A stretch of 64,000 bases of DNA. Origin: Mesorhizobium loti. Its GTDB lineage: Bacteria; Pseudomonadota; Alphaproteobacteria; Rhizobiales; Rhizobiaceae. The notes under the pieces were generated by a model. The model saw nothing but the letters and a program-made list of their open reading frames with translations. It was not told the origin of the DNA and searched no databases. This document shows, piece by piece, positions 28,667-41,540 of this stretch. Position numbers and translations under genes: made by a program. Positions within the stretch are counted from its first letter, which is position 1. Each line of letters opens with the position of its first letter. Where the stretch lies: the NCBI GenBank assembly GCA_014189435.1, contig CP050293.1, positions 3,229,001-3,293,000 on the forward strand. Direction: 5' to 3'.

Positions 28667-29857
28667 ATGACAATCAAACGCTCAACTCTTAGGAAATTCG
28701 CCCTTTCGACCTTTTTGCTCACCCTGCCGCTCAACGCCGCCCTCGCCCAGGATGCGGCGGTTGCCGACCGGCTGAAGGCGGCACTCTCCGCCCAGGGCGT
28801 CGACATCACCTGGACCGGCGTGACCGGTGACAACACCAGCATGGTGCTGCAGGGCGTTGCCGTCAAACCGGCGGCGGAAAAGGAAGCGCTCACCATCGGC
28901 GACGTCAAACTCGAAGGGGTCACCGAGGCAAATGGCGGCTATGAGATCGCCACCGTGTCGACCGCGGCCTTCACGCACAGCAAGGACGGCGTCACCCTCG
29001 ACCTCAGCCCCTTCGTCATCCATGACATGACCGTTCCGGCGGATGGTTCCAGCAGCCCGCTGGGCTCGCTGATGATGTACAAGTCCGCCGAACTCTCGAA
29101 CATGACCGTCAAGGTCGCCGACAAGACCGCCTTCTCGATGGACGGGCTTGCCATCGAGATCACGCCGCCGGCGGACGGCAAGGCGATGGAATTCACCGCC
29201 ACCACGGAAAAGTTCAATGCCGACCTGACGCTGGTCGACGATCCCAAGTCCAAGGAAGTCATCAACGCGCTCGGCTACCAGAACATCGCGGGCAATCTCG
29301 AGATGGCCGGCACCTGGCAGCCCACCGACGGCAAAATGGAACTGTCGAAATACGACATCTCCGTCGAGAATGCAGGCACGCTCGGCATGACCTTCGATCT
29401 CGGCGGCTACACGATGGACTTCATCAAGTCGCTGCAGGAAATGCAGAAGAAGATGGCGGCACAGCCCGAAGGCGCCGACAATTCGGCGCAAGGCATGGCG
29501 ATGCTCGGCCTGTTGCAGCAGCTTTCGTTCAACAGCGCCTCGATCCGCTTCGACGACGATTCGCTGACCAACAAGGTGCTGGACTATGTCGGCAAGCAGC
29601 AAGGCATGTCCGGCAAGGACATCGCCAACCAGGCCAAGGCGATCGTGCCGTTCGGCATGGCGCAGCTCAACAATCCAGAGCTGACGGCACAGGTCACAGC
29701 CGCGGTCAGCAAGTATCTCGACGATCCGAAGAGCCTCGAAGTCTCGGCCGAGCCGCCGGCATCGGTGCCGTTCGCGCTGATCATGGCTGGCGCCATGTCC
29801 AACCCGCTCGACCTGCCGAAGACGCTCGGCGTCACCGTCAAGGCCAACGAAGACTGA
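28667..29857 (+). CDS. exported hypothetical protein
   Basis: A 396-residue protein with a clear Sec signal peptide (ALSTFLLTLPLNAALA, cleavage before QDAA). The mature protein is made of repeated beta-type segments with many Thr, Val and Asp residues (EIATVSTAAFTHSKDGVTLD, DMTVPADGS, FDLGGYTMDF), and it could be a periplasmic beta-rich protein. I do not recognise a named domain, though similar proteins occur in other rhizobia. The ATG at 28667 fits the signal peptide. The open frame starts at 28568. A strong terminator follows. Confidence 0.75.
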   Translation: MTIKRSTLRKFALSTFLLTLPLNAALAQDAAVADRLKAALSAQGVDITWTGVTGDNTSMVLQGVAVKPAAEKEALTIGDVKLEGVTEANGGYEIATVSTAAFTHSKDGVTLDLSPFVIHDMTVPADGSSSPLGSLMMYKSAELSNMTVKVADKTAFSMDGLAIEITPPADGKAMEFTATTEKFNADLTLVDDPKSKEVINALGYQNIAGNLEMAGTWQPTDGKMELSKYDISVENAGTLGMTFDLGGYTMDFIKSLQEMQKKMAAQPEGADNSAQGMAMLGLLQQLSFNSASIRFDDDSLTNKVLDYVGKQQGMSGKDIANQAKAIVPFGMAQLNNPELTAQVTAAVSKYLDDPKSLEVSAEPPASVPFALIMAGAMSNPLDLPKTLGVTVKANED

Positions 29858-29878
29858 TCGAAGCGATCCCAATATGCG

Positions 29879-29906
29879 AAAAGCCCGGCAGCGATGCCGG
29901 GCTTTT
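29879..29906 (+). terminator. rho-independent terminator
   Basis: A nine-base stem GAAAAGCCCGGCA / TGCCGGGC with TTTTTC after it, 20 bases past the stop of the secreted-protein gene. A-run and T-run flank both sides, so it may also serve the opposite strand. Confidence 0.8.
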
Positions 29907-29970
29907 TCATGGGATTAGCGAATCGAAAGAATCGGTTCGGGCGGTTCTTTAAAGCATCGCCCGAGCGCGA

Positions 29971-31761
<1,791 letters not shown>

Positions 31762-31954
31762 TGTCATTGGTAAAGTCCGGGGTGCTGGGTTGCGGGCCGA
31801 AGCATCACGGCCCGGCCTGAAAATTTGCGCGAAAAGCGCATGGGAGGTTGGATTTGTCAAGGCAAGCAGGTCGCCCGCGCTTCTTTCGCTTCAGCCCGGG
31901 ACTTCGGCCGAACCCGAAACCAAAGTGCCGTGACCGGTCCCGTCTCGTCCCACC

Positions 31955-32713
31955 TCAAGCGAAGTGGATTTCAGCGCCCTGACGTTCGAAATCCGCAAGG
32001 ATTGCGGCCGATGCAGTCTTTTCGACCACCAGATGGCGGATCGCGTCGGCCCCGGCGACGCGATAGGGCGCCGCGGTTGCCAGCTTGTCATTGGTGACGG
32101 CGATGACGATGCCTGCGCTGTTTTTGACCATGGCCCGTTTCACCTCGGCCTCCGCTGAATCGAAGGCCGTCACGCCACGCGAGGCATCGAGACCGCAGGA
32201 GCCCAGAATAAAAAGGTCCGCGCCAAGCTGCGCGACGGCGGCAAGCGTGTCGGCGCCAACGCAAGCGCCGAGGTGGCGATCGAACCTGCCTCCCAGCACA
32301 GTCAGCTCGATCAGGGCGTGGTCTGAAAGCGCCGAGGCAACTTCGAGCGAATTGGTGGCGACGGTCAGATCGAGGTCACGCGGGATGGCCTTGGCGATCG
32401 CGGCATTGGTCGTGCCGCTGTCGATGAACAAAGTCTGTCCGCGCACGAGCAACGCTACAGTCGCTCGGGCCAGCCGCGTCTTCTCTTCGGCCGCATGGCT
32501 GGCGCGCAGGCCAACCGGCGTGGTCGCGAAAGGTGCAGGCGCGACCGCGCCGCCATAGACGCGGCGGCATTGACCGGACTTCGCCAGCTCCCTCAGGTCG
32601 CGGCGGACGGTGTCCTCCGAGACGCCGAAGCTGACCGCCAGTTCACCGGCCAACACACTTCCCTCCGCCGCCAGGCGGTCGCGGATGATTCGATGCCGCT
32701 CATCGGTCAACAT
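31955..32713 (-). CDS. DeoR/GlpR family transcriptional regulator
   Basis: A 252-residue repressor. The N-terminal DeoR helix-turn-helix is RHRIIRDRLAAEGSV and FGVSEDTVRRDLRELAKSG. It is followed by the sugar-phosphate sensing domain (FIDSGTTNAAIAKAI, LTVLGGRFD, LFILGSCGLDASRGVT). It is divergent from an MFS transporter, with a shared gap containing TTGCAT/ATGCAA repeats, so local control of the transporter is likely. The effector is probably a phosphorylated sugar, by family. There is no catabolic operon beside it. Confidence 0.88.
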   Translation of the reverse strand: MLTDERHRIIRDRLAAEGSVLAGELAVSFGVSEDTVRRDLRELAKSGQCRRVYGGAVAPAPFATTPVGLRASHAAEEKTRLARATVALLVRGQTLFIDSGTTNAAIAKAIPRDLDLTVATNSLEVASALSDHALIELTVLGGRFDRHLGACVGADTLAAVAQLGADLFILGSCGLDASRGVTAFDSAEAEVKRAMVKNSAGIVIAVTNDKLATAAPYRVAGADAIRHLVVEKTASAAILADFERQGAEIHFA

Positions 32714-32742
32714 TGCATGATCCTGCTTCTTTATACGTGTTC

Positions 32743-32767
32743 TTGCATGTTATGCACGTTTATGCAA
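32743..32767. promoter_or_regulatory. putative DeoR operator
   Basis: TTGCAT at 32743-32748 and ATGCAA at 32762-32767 form an inverted pair, with two GTT(T)ATGCA direct copies inside. Another TTGCATGA lies at 32713-32720, at the start of the regulator. The site lies between the divergent regulator and MFS genes. Confidence 0.45.
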
Positions 32768-32832
32768 GGAGACAGGCATTCCGCTGCTGGACAACCCACC
32801 AACGTCTTCTCTTTCGTCGAAAGCACCGCGCC

Positions 32833-34059
32833 ATGAGCCTCAACCTTGCTCCCCAACACCGGGTCTATGCCGGGTTTGCGATCTATTCGTTCGCGATGGG
32901 CAACATCTTTCCGCGGCTGCCCGACATCAAACACGCAATGGGTATCGAGGATGGCACGCTGGGGCTCAGCCTGATCGGAACGCCGATCGGCACCTTGACC
33001 GCGCTGACGCTGGCGACACCGCTTCTCGAGCGCGTCGGCTTCCGCCGCGCGCTGCTTGTCCTGGTCCCGCTGGTGGCGCTTGCCTATGCCATCGCGGTGC
33101 ATGCGCCGGGCCCGCTTGCGCTTTTCCTGATGCTCCTTCCCGTCGGCCTGATGATCGGCAGCGTCGAGATCATGCTCAATGTCGAGGCTGACCGGACCGA
33201 ATTCCTGGTCAAGCGCCGTATCATGAACCGCGCGCATTCATTCTGGAGCATGGGCTTTTTCGGCGCCGGCCTGTTCGGCGCGGCGCTCGCGCATCTCGGC
33301 ATATCGCCGCAACTGCATCTGGCGCTGATCGTGCCGATCGTCGCGACCTCGATGGCGCTGTTCCTCGGCGGCTACCAGCCGGCGCCGAGCCGTTTCGCCG
33401 GCACGGGCGAGAAGGCACCCGTGCTGGCGCGGCCGACGCTGCCGATCCTCGTCCTCGTGGCCGTGACGCTCTCCGCGATGCTGATGGAAGGCGCCAGCAT
33501 CGACTGGTCGGCGATCTATATGCGCACCGTGTTTGAATCAGGCCCCTTCGTCGCCGGCTTCACCGTGGCGCTGTTCGCCCTTTCCCAGGCAACCACGCGC
33601 TTCTTCGCCGACAGTTTCGTCGACCGCTACTCGCCAAGCGGCGTGGCGCGGGTGCTGCTGGTGATGATGGCCGCGGGCGTGCTGATAATCTTTTTCTCGC
33701 CCGCGCCGTTCTTCTCCATGCTGGGCTTTGCCTTCCTGGGGATCGGCACCAGCGCCCTCTTCCCGCTGGCGATCTCCGCCGCCGCTCAGCGGACGGATCG
33801 CCCAGCGGCAATCAATGTCGCGGCGCTGTCGCAGATCTCCTTCGTCGCCTTCCTGCTCGGCCCGCCGCTGCTCGGCTTCGCCTCGGACCATTGGGGCATC
33901 CGCTCGGCCTTTGCCATCGGCATTCCGTTCATCGTGCTCAGCCTGGTTACGGCGGGATCGCTGGGGCGGCGGCCGCCCGCGGTCAAACCCGCCGCGCCGG
34001 CTGACGAGCTGCTCCAACCAAAGCGGGGCAAGATGCTGGCGCGGACCGGCGAGGCTTGA
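32833..34059 (+). CDS. MFS transporter
   Basis: A 408-residue major facilitator with about 12 membrane helices. Visible are the first helix region YAGFAIYSFAMGNIFPRLPD, the RVGFRRALLVLVPLVAL loop, and EGASIDWSAIYMRTVFESGP at helix 7, which resembles the YbjJ-type family. The Ser/Asn-rich helix 11 region ALSQISFVAFLLGPPLLG is conserved in this group. The start at 32833 is used because the upstream part of the open frame lies in the operator region. It is controlled most likely by the divergent DeoR regulator. The substrate is unknown. Confidence 0.8.
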   Translation: MSLNLAPQHRVYAGFAIYSFAMGNIFPRLPDIKHAMGIEDGTLGLSLIGTPIGTLTALTLATPLLERVGFRRALLVLVPLVALAYAIAVHAPGPLALFLMLLPVGLMIGSVEIMLNVEADRTEFLVKRRIMNRAHSFWSMGFFGAGLFGAALAHLGISPQLHLALIVPIVATSMALFLGGYQPAPSRFAGTGEKAPVLARPTLPILVLVAVTLSAMLMEGASIDWSAIYMRTVFESGPFVAGFTVALFALSQATTRFFADSFVDRYSPSGVARVLLVMMAAGVLIIFFSPAPFFSMLGFAFLGIGTSALFPLAISAAAQRTDRPAAINVAALSQISFVAFLLGPPLLGFASDHWGIRSAFAIGIPFIVLSLVTAGSLGRRPPAVKPAAPADELLQPKRGKMLARTGEA

Positions 34060-34187
34060 CCGTTCTCGTGACGCGGGTGGCCTTCCACGAGCAATTGGAC
34101 AGATCCTTGCTGTAGTTAGCCAGGAATTGCCGCTGGTATTGGCCAAGGCGATGGTTCAAGAAGGGATCACCGACACGTGATTGCTTC

Positions 34188-35432
34188 ATGTCCTCCATCC
34201 GCCCACTGATCCCGCTCCTTCTCGCCGCCGGCATCCTGCTTGGCGGTAATGGGCTGCAGAGCACGCTGATCGCGCTGCGTGGCGCGCAGGAGGGGTTTTC
34301 GGCCTCCGACATCGGTCTGATGGGCACCTTCTATTTCGCCGGCTTCCTGCTCGGCTGCCTGGCGATCACCCGCATCATGAAGGCGGTCGGCCACATCAGG
34401 GCATTTTCGGCGCTGGCGGCGATCGCCTCGGTCGGCACCTTGCTGCTGGTGCTGGTTCTCGATCCGGTGATGTGGTGCGCGGTGCGCTTTGCCGGCGGTT
34501 TCTGCTTTGCCGGGCTGTTCACCATCGTCGAAAGCTGGCTGAATTCCGGCGTCGCCAACAAGGATCGTGCCCGCGTGCTGGCGATCTACCGGATGGTCGA
34601 CACCGGTTCTGTCACCGGCGCCCAGTTCCTGATCCCGGTCTTCGGCGCCGGCGGCTTCACCATCTTCGCCATCATGTCGATCATGATCACGCTGTCGCTG
34701 GTGCCGGTATCGCTCGGCGACCGCTCCAACCCGACGCCGCCCGAGGACGTCAAGCTCGACCTGGCGCGCGTCTGGCGGATTTCGCCGCTGGGCTGCTTCG
34801 GCTGCATCGCCGTCGGCGTCACCAACAGCGCCTTTCGCACATTGTCGCCGGTCTACGCCGAGCAGATCGGCATGTCGGTCGCCGATATCGTCACCTTCGT
34901 CAGCGTCGGCATCTTCGGCGGCGCCATCATCCAGTATCCGCTCGGCTACCTCTCCGACCGCTGGGACCGGCGCAGGGTGCTGCTGATCACCACCTGCTGC
35001 GCGATGCTTTCAGCGCTGGCGCTGGTGTTCATCGCCGGCAGCAATCCGCTGCTCAACTTCATCATCATCTTCATCTTCGGCTGTTTCGCCATGCCGCTCT
35101 ATTCGCTGTCGGCGGCGCATTCCAACGATCGCGCCGACACCGGCGAGTTCGTGCTGATCAACGCGGCCCTGATGCTGTTTTATTCCTTCGGCGCCATTGG
35201 CGGCCCGTTCGCCGCCTCGACGGCAATGCAGTATTTCGGGCCGAGCGCGCTGTTCGTGTTCAGCGCCGTCGTCTATGCGATCTTCATCGCCGTCATTCTC
35301 TACCGGATGCAGGCCCGGTCCGGCGTGCCGGCAGGCAGGCGCAGCCGCTTCACCGCACTGTTGCGCACTTCGACGGTTTTCGCACGGCTGGCCAAGAGAA
35401 ACAGCGATTCCGACGGGCCGGCCGGGTCGTGA
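34188..35432 (+). CDS. MFS transporter (YcaD-like)
   Basis: A 414-residue major facilitator. The typical features of the YcaD-like group are visible: FYFAGFLLGCLAITRIMKAV early, GGFCFAGLFTIVESWLN in helix 4 and 5, and the motif-A-like YPLGYLSDRWDRRRVLL after helix 8. The C-terminal tail is basic and probably cytoplasmic. It lies 129 bases after the preceding MFS gene on the same strand, with rnd 75 bases downstream. The transported compound is unknown. Confidence 0.82.
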   Translation: MSSIRPLIPLLLAAGILLGGNGLQSTLIALRGAQEGFSASDIGLMGTFYFAGFLLGCLAITRIMKAVGHIRAFSALAAIASVGTLLLVLVLDPVMWCAVRFAGGFCFAGLFTIVESWLNSGVANKDRARVLAIYRMVDTGSVTGAQFLIPVFGAGGFTIFAIMSIMITLSLVPVSLGDRSNPTPPEDVKLDLARVWRISPLGCFGCIAVGVTNSAFRTLSPVYAEQIGMSVADIVTFVSVGIFGGAIIQYPLGYLSDRWDRRRVLLITTCCAMLSALALVFIAGSNPLLNFIIIFIFGCFAMPLYSLSAAHSNDRADTGEFVLINAALMLFYSFGAIGGPFAASTAMQYFGPSALFVFSAVVYAIFIAVILYRMQARSGVPAGRRSRFTALLRTSTVFARLAKRNSDSDGPAGS

Positions 35433-35507
35433 CGATGGCGCCAACGCTTGACGAAAGCCCCGCCGGCTGAAATCTAGGAAGACCTTACTCCTGCCAAAAG
35501 CGATTTG

Positions 35508-36659
35508 ATGCACGTCATCACCACCCAGAAAGAACTCGAGACCGTTCTCGCCGCTTTCGAAAAGTCGGATTTCGTCACCGTCGACACCGAATTCATTCGA
35601 GAAACGACCTTTTGGCCGATCCTGTGCCTGATCCAGATGGCCGCGCCCGGCGTGACGGCGCTGATCGATCCGCTGTCGCCTGATATCGACCTGAAGCCGT
35701 TCTTCAAGCTGATGGCCAACGAGGCGGTGGTCAAAGTCTTCCACGCCGCAAGGCAGGACATCGAAATCATCGTCCACCTCGGCGATCTGGTTCCGCATCC
35801 GGTGTTCGACACGCAAGTGGCGGCGATGGTCTGCGGCTTCGGCGACAGTGTTTCCTATGATCAGCTCGTGCAGCGGATCACCGGGGCGCGGCTCGACAAG
35901 TCATCGCGTTTCACCGACTGGCGCCACCGGCCGCTTTCCGACAAGCAGCTCGACTACGCGCTGGCCGACGTCACCCATCTGATCGAGGTCTATCAGCACC
36001 TCAGCGCCGAGCTGGTGCGGGAAAACCGCGCCCATTGGCTCAACGAGGAAATGGAGGTCCTGACCTCGCGCGAGACCTATGACCCGCATCCCGAGGACGC
36101 CTGGAAGCGGCTGAAGATGCGGCTGCGCAAGCCGCAGGAACTGGCGATCGTGCAGGGCGTGGCGGCATGGCGCGAGCGCGAAGCGCGCGAACGCGACGTG
36201 CCGCGCGGCCGCGTGCTCAAGGACGATGCGATCTACGAGGTGGCGCAGCAGGCGCCGCGCGACGCGGCAGCCCTTGGCAAACTGCGCACGACGCCGAAGG
36301 GCTGGGAGCGCTCCTCGACGGCGACGGCGCTGCTCGGCGCGGTCAACACCGCGCTTGCCTTGCCCAAGGAGCAGATGCCGAAACTGCCGAAGAATTTCCA
36401 GCCGCCCGAGGGCTCGAACGCCGCGGCGGAGCTGTTGAAGGTGCTGCTGCGGATCGTCGCCGAAAAAGAGGGCGTCGCCTCGAAAGTGCTGGCCTCCAGC
36501 GACGACATCGACCGCATCGCCGCCGAGGGCGAGGAAGCCGACGTACCCGCCCTGCAGGGCTGGCGGCGCGCGGTGTTCGGCGAGGCGGCGCTCAAGCTGG
36601 TGCGCGGCGAGATCGGCATCAAGTTCGACAAGCGCAAGATCGCCGTGTTCGACCTGTAG
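35508..36659 (+). CDS. rnd: ribonuclease D
   Basis: A 383-residue 3'-5' exoribonuclease that trims tRNA precursors and other structured RNAs. The DEDD catalytic residues are visible: D26 and E28 in VTVDTEFIRE, the aspartate in FHAARQDIEI, and the last motif in YALADVTHL. The HRDC domain follows (QELAIVQGVAAWREREARER). The ATG at 35508 is chosen, with an in-frame TTG just before it. Length fits the family. Confidence 0.92.
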   Translation: MHVITTQKELETVLAAFEKSDFVTVDTEFIRETTFWPILCLIQMAAPGVTALIDPLSPDIDLKPFFKLMANEAVVKVFHAARQDIEIIVHLGDLVPHPVFDTQVAAMVCGFGDSVSYDQLVQRITGARLDKSSRFTDWRHRPLSDKQLDYALADVTHLIEVYQHLSAELVRENRAHWLNEEMEVLTSRETYDPHPEDAWKRLKMRLRKPQELAIVQGVAAWREREARERDVPRGRVLKDDAIYEVAQQAPRDAAALGKLRTTPKGWERSSTATALLGAVNTALALPKEQMPKLPKNFQPPEGSNAAAELLKVLLRIVAEKEGVASKVLASSDDIDRIAAEGEEADVPALQGWRRAVFGEAALKLVRGEIGIKFDKRKIAVFDL

Positions 36660-36724
36660 AGACTCCGGAGCTGAGGCATCGGAGCAATCTGTTCGTCCGT
36701 GTCGAATGCTGCTAGTTCGTTGCG

Positions 36725-37774
36725 ATGAATTCGGATCAGGACGAGAACCGAAGATACGATGCGATTGACGCATTGCGCGCAATCGCGGTGATGCTGGTTC
36801 TGATTTTCCACTATACGTCGCGCTTCCCCGCCGATTACATCCGTTTCCCGCATCAGATGACTGTGCCATGGAACGGAATCGTTGGTGTCTTTCTCTTTTT
36901 CATCATCAGCGGTTACTGCATTGCGAGGACGGCAGAGCGGGCGGAAACCATCTGGACGTTTTGGCTGCGCAGGTTCGCACGCCTGGAACCCGCGCTCATC
37001 GCCAGCATAGCGATCACGCTTGTCATAGTTGCGATCTTAGGTCTTCCCGATAGAGAGGTTTCAGCCGCCGATGGCCTGCGCAACGCAGCTTGGGGACCTC
37101 TGTTTTTCTCCACGCCACTTGTCGACGGCGCCTACTGGTCCCTGTTTGCGGAGGCAAAGTTCTACCTCGTATTCGGCCTCATCTTCTATCTTTGGGCGAA
37201 AGGCGCACTTGTCCTGTTCGCAAGCTTCACTGCAGTGGGCGCGGCAGTCCACTTTTCAGGCCTATGGGCGGACCATCAAGCTTTGATCCATCCGTTCCAG
37301 GGCGTCGCCATCAGCTATTTTTTCTTCCCTTACAGCCTTTTCTTTTTGATGGGTATTGCGGCGCGCCGATCGAACTGGATCGTGCAGATGGCTGTAACGG
37401 CAGGATGCTTGGCAATCGCCGTCGGGTTGTGGGGCGTCACCACATTCACCGTATGGGTAATTGCGCTTTCGATTCTCGGTGTCATCGGGGTTCAGTTGCG
37501 CGACATCAGGATTTGGCGATGCGTGACTTATGTCGGTTTTATCAGCTATCCACTGTATCTTCTGCACCAGAATATCGGTGTCGCCATCATACGGTGGCTG
37601 GCTCAGTGGATCGGCTCACCGTGTCTTCGAATCGGCGTAGCGTTTGCCGTCGTGCTCGGCTTGGCGGCGTTCGTGGCCTGGGCGGTCGAGCATAGATTTC
37701 GTCGAAGGATCGAAGGGGGCGCCGTTGGGCTTGTGACGGGGCTGTCGTTCAACTTCCGACTCAGACTCGACTGA
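36725..37774 (+). CDS. acyltransferase 3 family membrane protein
   Basis: A 349-residue integral membrane acyltransferase (Acyl_transf_3). It begins with RYDAIDALRAIAVMLVLIFH, the usual first helix with conserved histidine, and VGVFLFFIISGYCIARTAE. About ten membrane segments follow. Such proteins add acetyl or other acyl groups to exopolysaccharide, LPS or Nod factor sugars. The acceptor is unknown. Codon usage is more AT-rich than the flanking rnd and MAPEG genes, which suggests acquisition. Confidence 0.82.
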   Translation: MNSDQDENRRYDAIDALRAIAVMLVLIFHYTSRFPADYIRFPHQMTVPWNGIVGVFLFFIISGYCIARTAERAETIWTFWLRRFARLEPALIASIAITLVIVAILGLPDREVSAADGLRNAAWGPLFFSTPLVDGAYWSLFAEAKFYLVFGLIFYLWAKGALVLFASFTAVGAAVHFSGLWADHQALIHPFQGVAISYFFFPYSLFFLMGIAARRSNWIVQMAVTAGCLAIAVGLWGVTTFTVWVIALSILGVIGVQLRDIRIWRCVTYVGFISYPLYLLHQNIGVAIIRWLAQWIGSPCLRIGVAFAVVLGLAAFVAWAVEHRFRRRIEGGAVGLVTGLSFNFRLRLD

Positions 37775-37819
37775 CGAAAACCAACCCAGTTATGACGCCT
37801 CACAGCCGTGCAGGTGGCT

Positions 37820-38239
37820 TCAGACTGCCCCGAGCAGATGCAGCGCGAACCAGATCCATCCCAGCAAGAGAATCACTGCTCCGACGAAGAAAGAGCGGCG
37901 GCGCAGCAGCAGGTTGTTGCTGGTCAGGTGAACCCAGGCGTGAAAATAGCGCGACGCGACAAAAATCCACATCAGCGCCAGGGTCAGATAGTTGACGCCA
38001 TTGGTCAGGTGCAGCGTCAGGCACAGCACATAAAACAGCACCGGCAGTTCGAACTGGTTGGTGAGATTGGCGGCAACGGTGACGCTGGAGGCCGGCTCGG
38101 TCGAGCGCACCTTGAACTGACCGGCCTTGGCTTCGCCCGACCTGACTGCGCCGTATCTGCGGCGACCCAGGACGCCGTAGACCATGTAGATCAGCAGCAC
38201 ATGCGCCAGAACAGGCCAGAAGATCGTGGTCTGGTTCAT
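37820..38239 (-). CDS. MAPEG family membrane protein
   Basis: A 139-residue membrane protein with four hydrophobic helices. The central segment NLTNQFELPVLFYVLCLTLHL is the MAPEG signature region, and ASRYFHAWVHLTSNNLLLRR follows. Bacterial MAPEG proteins resemble glutathione-linked membrane enzymes, but their substrates are usually unknown. It is 37 bases downstream of the membrane protein encoded on the same strand and may be cotranscribed with it and guaB. Confidence 0.85.
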   Translation of the reverse strand: MNQTTIFWPVLAHVLLIYMVYGVLGRRRYGAVRSGEAKAGQFKVRSTEPASSVTVAANLTNQFELPVLFYVLCLTLHLTNGVNYLTLALMWIFVASRYFHAWVHLTSNNLLLRRRSFFVGAVILLLGWIWFALHLLGAV

Positions 38240-38276
38240 GAAGCGTCCCCTGCCCGGCTGGGCCTTGCGTACGGCA

Positions 38277-40419
<2,143 letters not shown>

Positions 40420-40488
40420 TCAGGATTGGCGCTGGCTGGTACCACGTCCCGGCGCCGATGAAAAGCCGATGGTGAGGCAGATATTGTC

Positions 40489-41364
40489 TCAGCCTGAAAC
40501 CGACGCCCCCAGGAAAAAGTTGCGCAACTCATTTGCGACACGCTTCGGTTGGCCATCATTGTCGGCTGCCAAATGGCCAAGTCCCTGGAATGCGACGCGC
40601 CGCTTCACGGTCGGCAATACGCCCTGCAATGCGTCAAGCGCTGCCGGCAGATAGGATACGCTTCTGGTGCCGCCGAGCAGCAGCACGTCGGCGTTGACGG
40701 CCTTGAACCTCTCAAGCATGCCCACGGTCTCCGCGACGAGGCAAGCGTCGAAATGGACCGAACGAATGAGAACGTCCAGCGGCACCTTGCCGTTGTCCCT
40801 CCCATCAGGCTTGGCTCGCAACCCAAGCCTGATGAGCGGGACCAGGATGAGGCGCGGCAGCGCGGTGAACAGTGACGGATCGGTGCCTTTCATGGCGGTG
40901 ACCATCGCGGACGCCAGGTCGCCTCTCGCCAGGTCCTTCTCGTAGCCGGGCACCCAATCTTGCGGAGACGGGACGTTGCCGACGTCCAGCGGCGGCTCAA
41001 AGAGCGCGATCCTGCGCAAGGACGGCACGGCAAGTGCTGCGGCAAGGGTGATGATGGCGCCTGAACTCAGGCCAAAGACATTGATGCTGTCGGTAGCGCC
41101 AAGCAATGCGTCCAGATCTTCGACCTCCTTTTGCAGTGCATAGCCGTCGCCGTGCGGTCCGCTCAGGCCGCGGCCCCGCCGATCGGGAATGTAGACGCTG
41201 AACGTGTCGGAAAGTGCCGCCGCCAAGTCCGTGAAATTATGTGAACTCTGCATCGCGCCATGCAGGAGAACGAGACCGGGGCCGCTGCCCATTTGCCGAT
41301 AGCCGATGGTGGTGCCGTCCCTGGACCGCACGGAGCCCGTGATGGCCGCTTGCAAGTCTTCCAT
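40489..41364 (-). CDS. alpha/beta fold hydrolase
   Basis: A 291-residue alpha/beta hydrolase. The oxyanion region LVLLHGAMQSS, the DRRGRGLSGPH loop and the nucleophile elbow GLSSGA (S100) are clear. The acidic and histidine members of the triad lie in the C-terminal third (the late histidine is in FQGLGHLAADN). No signal peptide is seen. The open frame runs to 41589, but the ATG at 41362-41364 starts the homologous region. The substrate is unknown. Confidence 0.82.
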   Translation of the reverse strand: MEDLQAAITGSVRSRDGTTIGYRQMGSGPGLVLLHGAMQSSHNFTDLAAALSDTFSVYIPDRRGRGLSGPHGDGYALQKEVEDLDALLGATDSINVFGLSSGAIITLAAALAVPSLRRIALFEPPLDVGNVPSPQDWVPGYEKDLARGDLASAMVTAMKGTDPSLFTALPRLILVPLIRLGLRAKPDGRDNGKVPLDVLIRSVHFDACLVAETVGMLERFKAVNADVLLLGGTRSVSYLPAALDALQGVLPTVKRRVAFQGLGHLAADNDGQPKRVANELRNFFLGASVSG

Positions 41365-41540
41365 ATGCCGATCCCCAATGGCGGTCTGACGGCGAAACGT
41401 AGAATCAAACCGAGACACTACCGTGAAGCGGGCGGACATGCCGCCATGAGAGCATCGACCGCCACGAACAACACCGACGGATTCGACCCGGCCGATCGCA
41501 CAAACGTGACAGGAAATTAACACGACAGCGCGGCCAAGGG

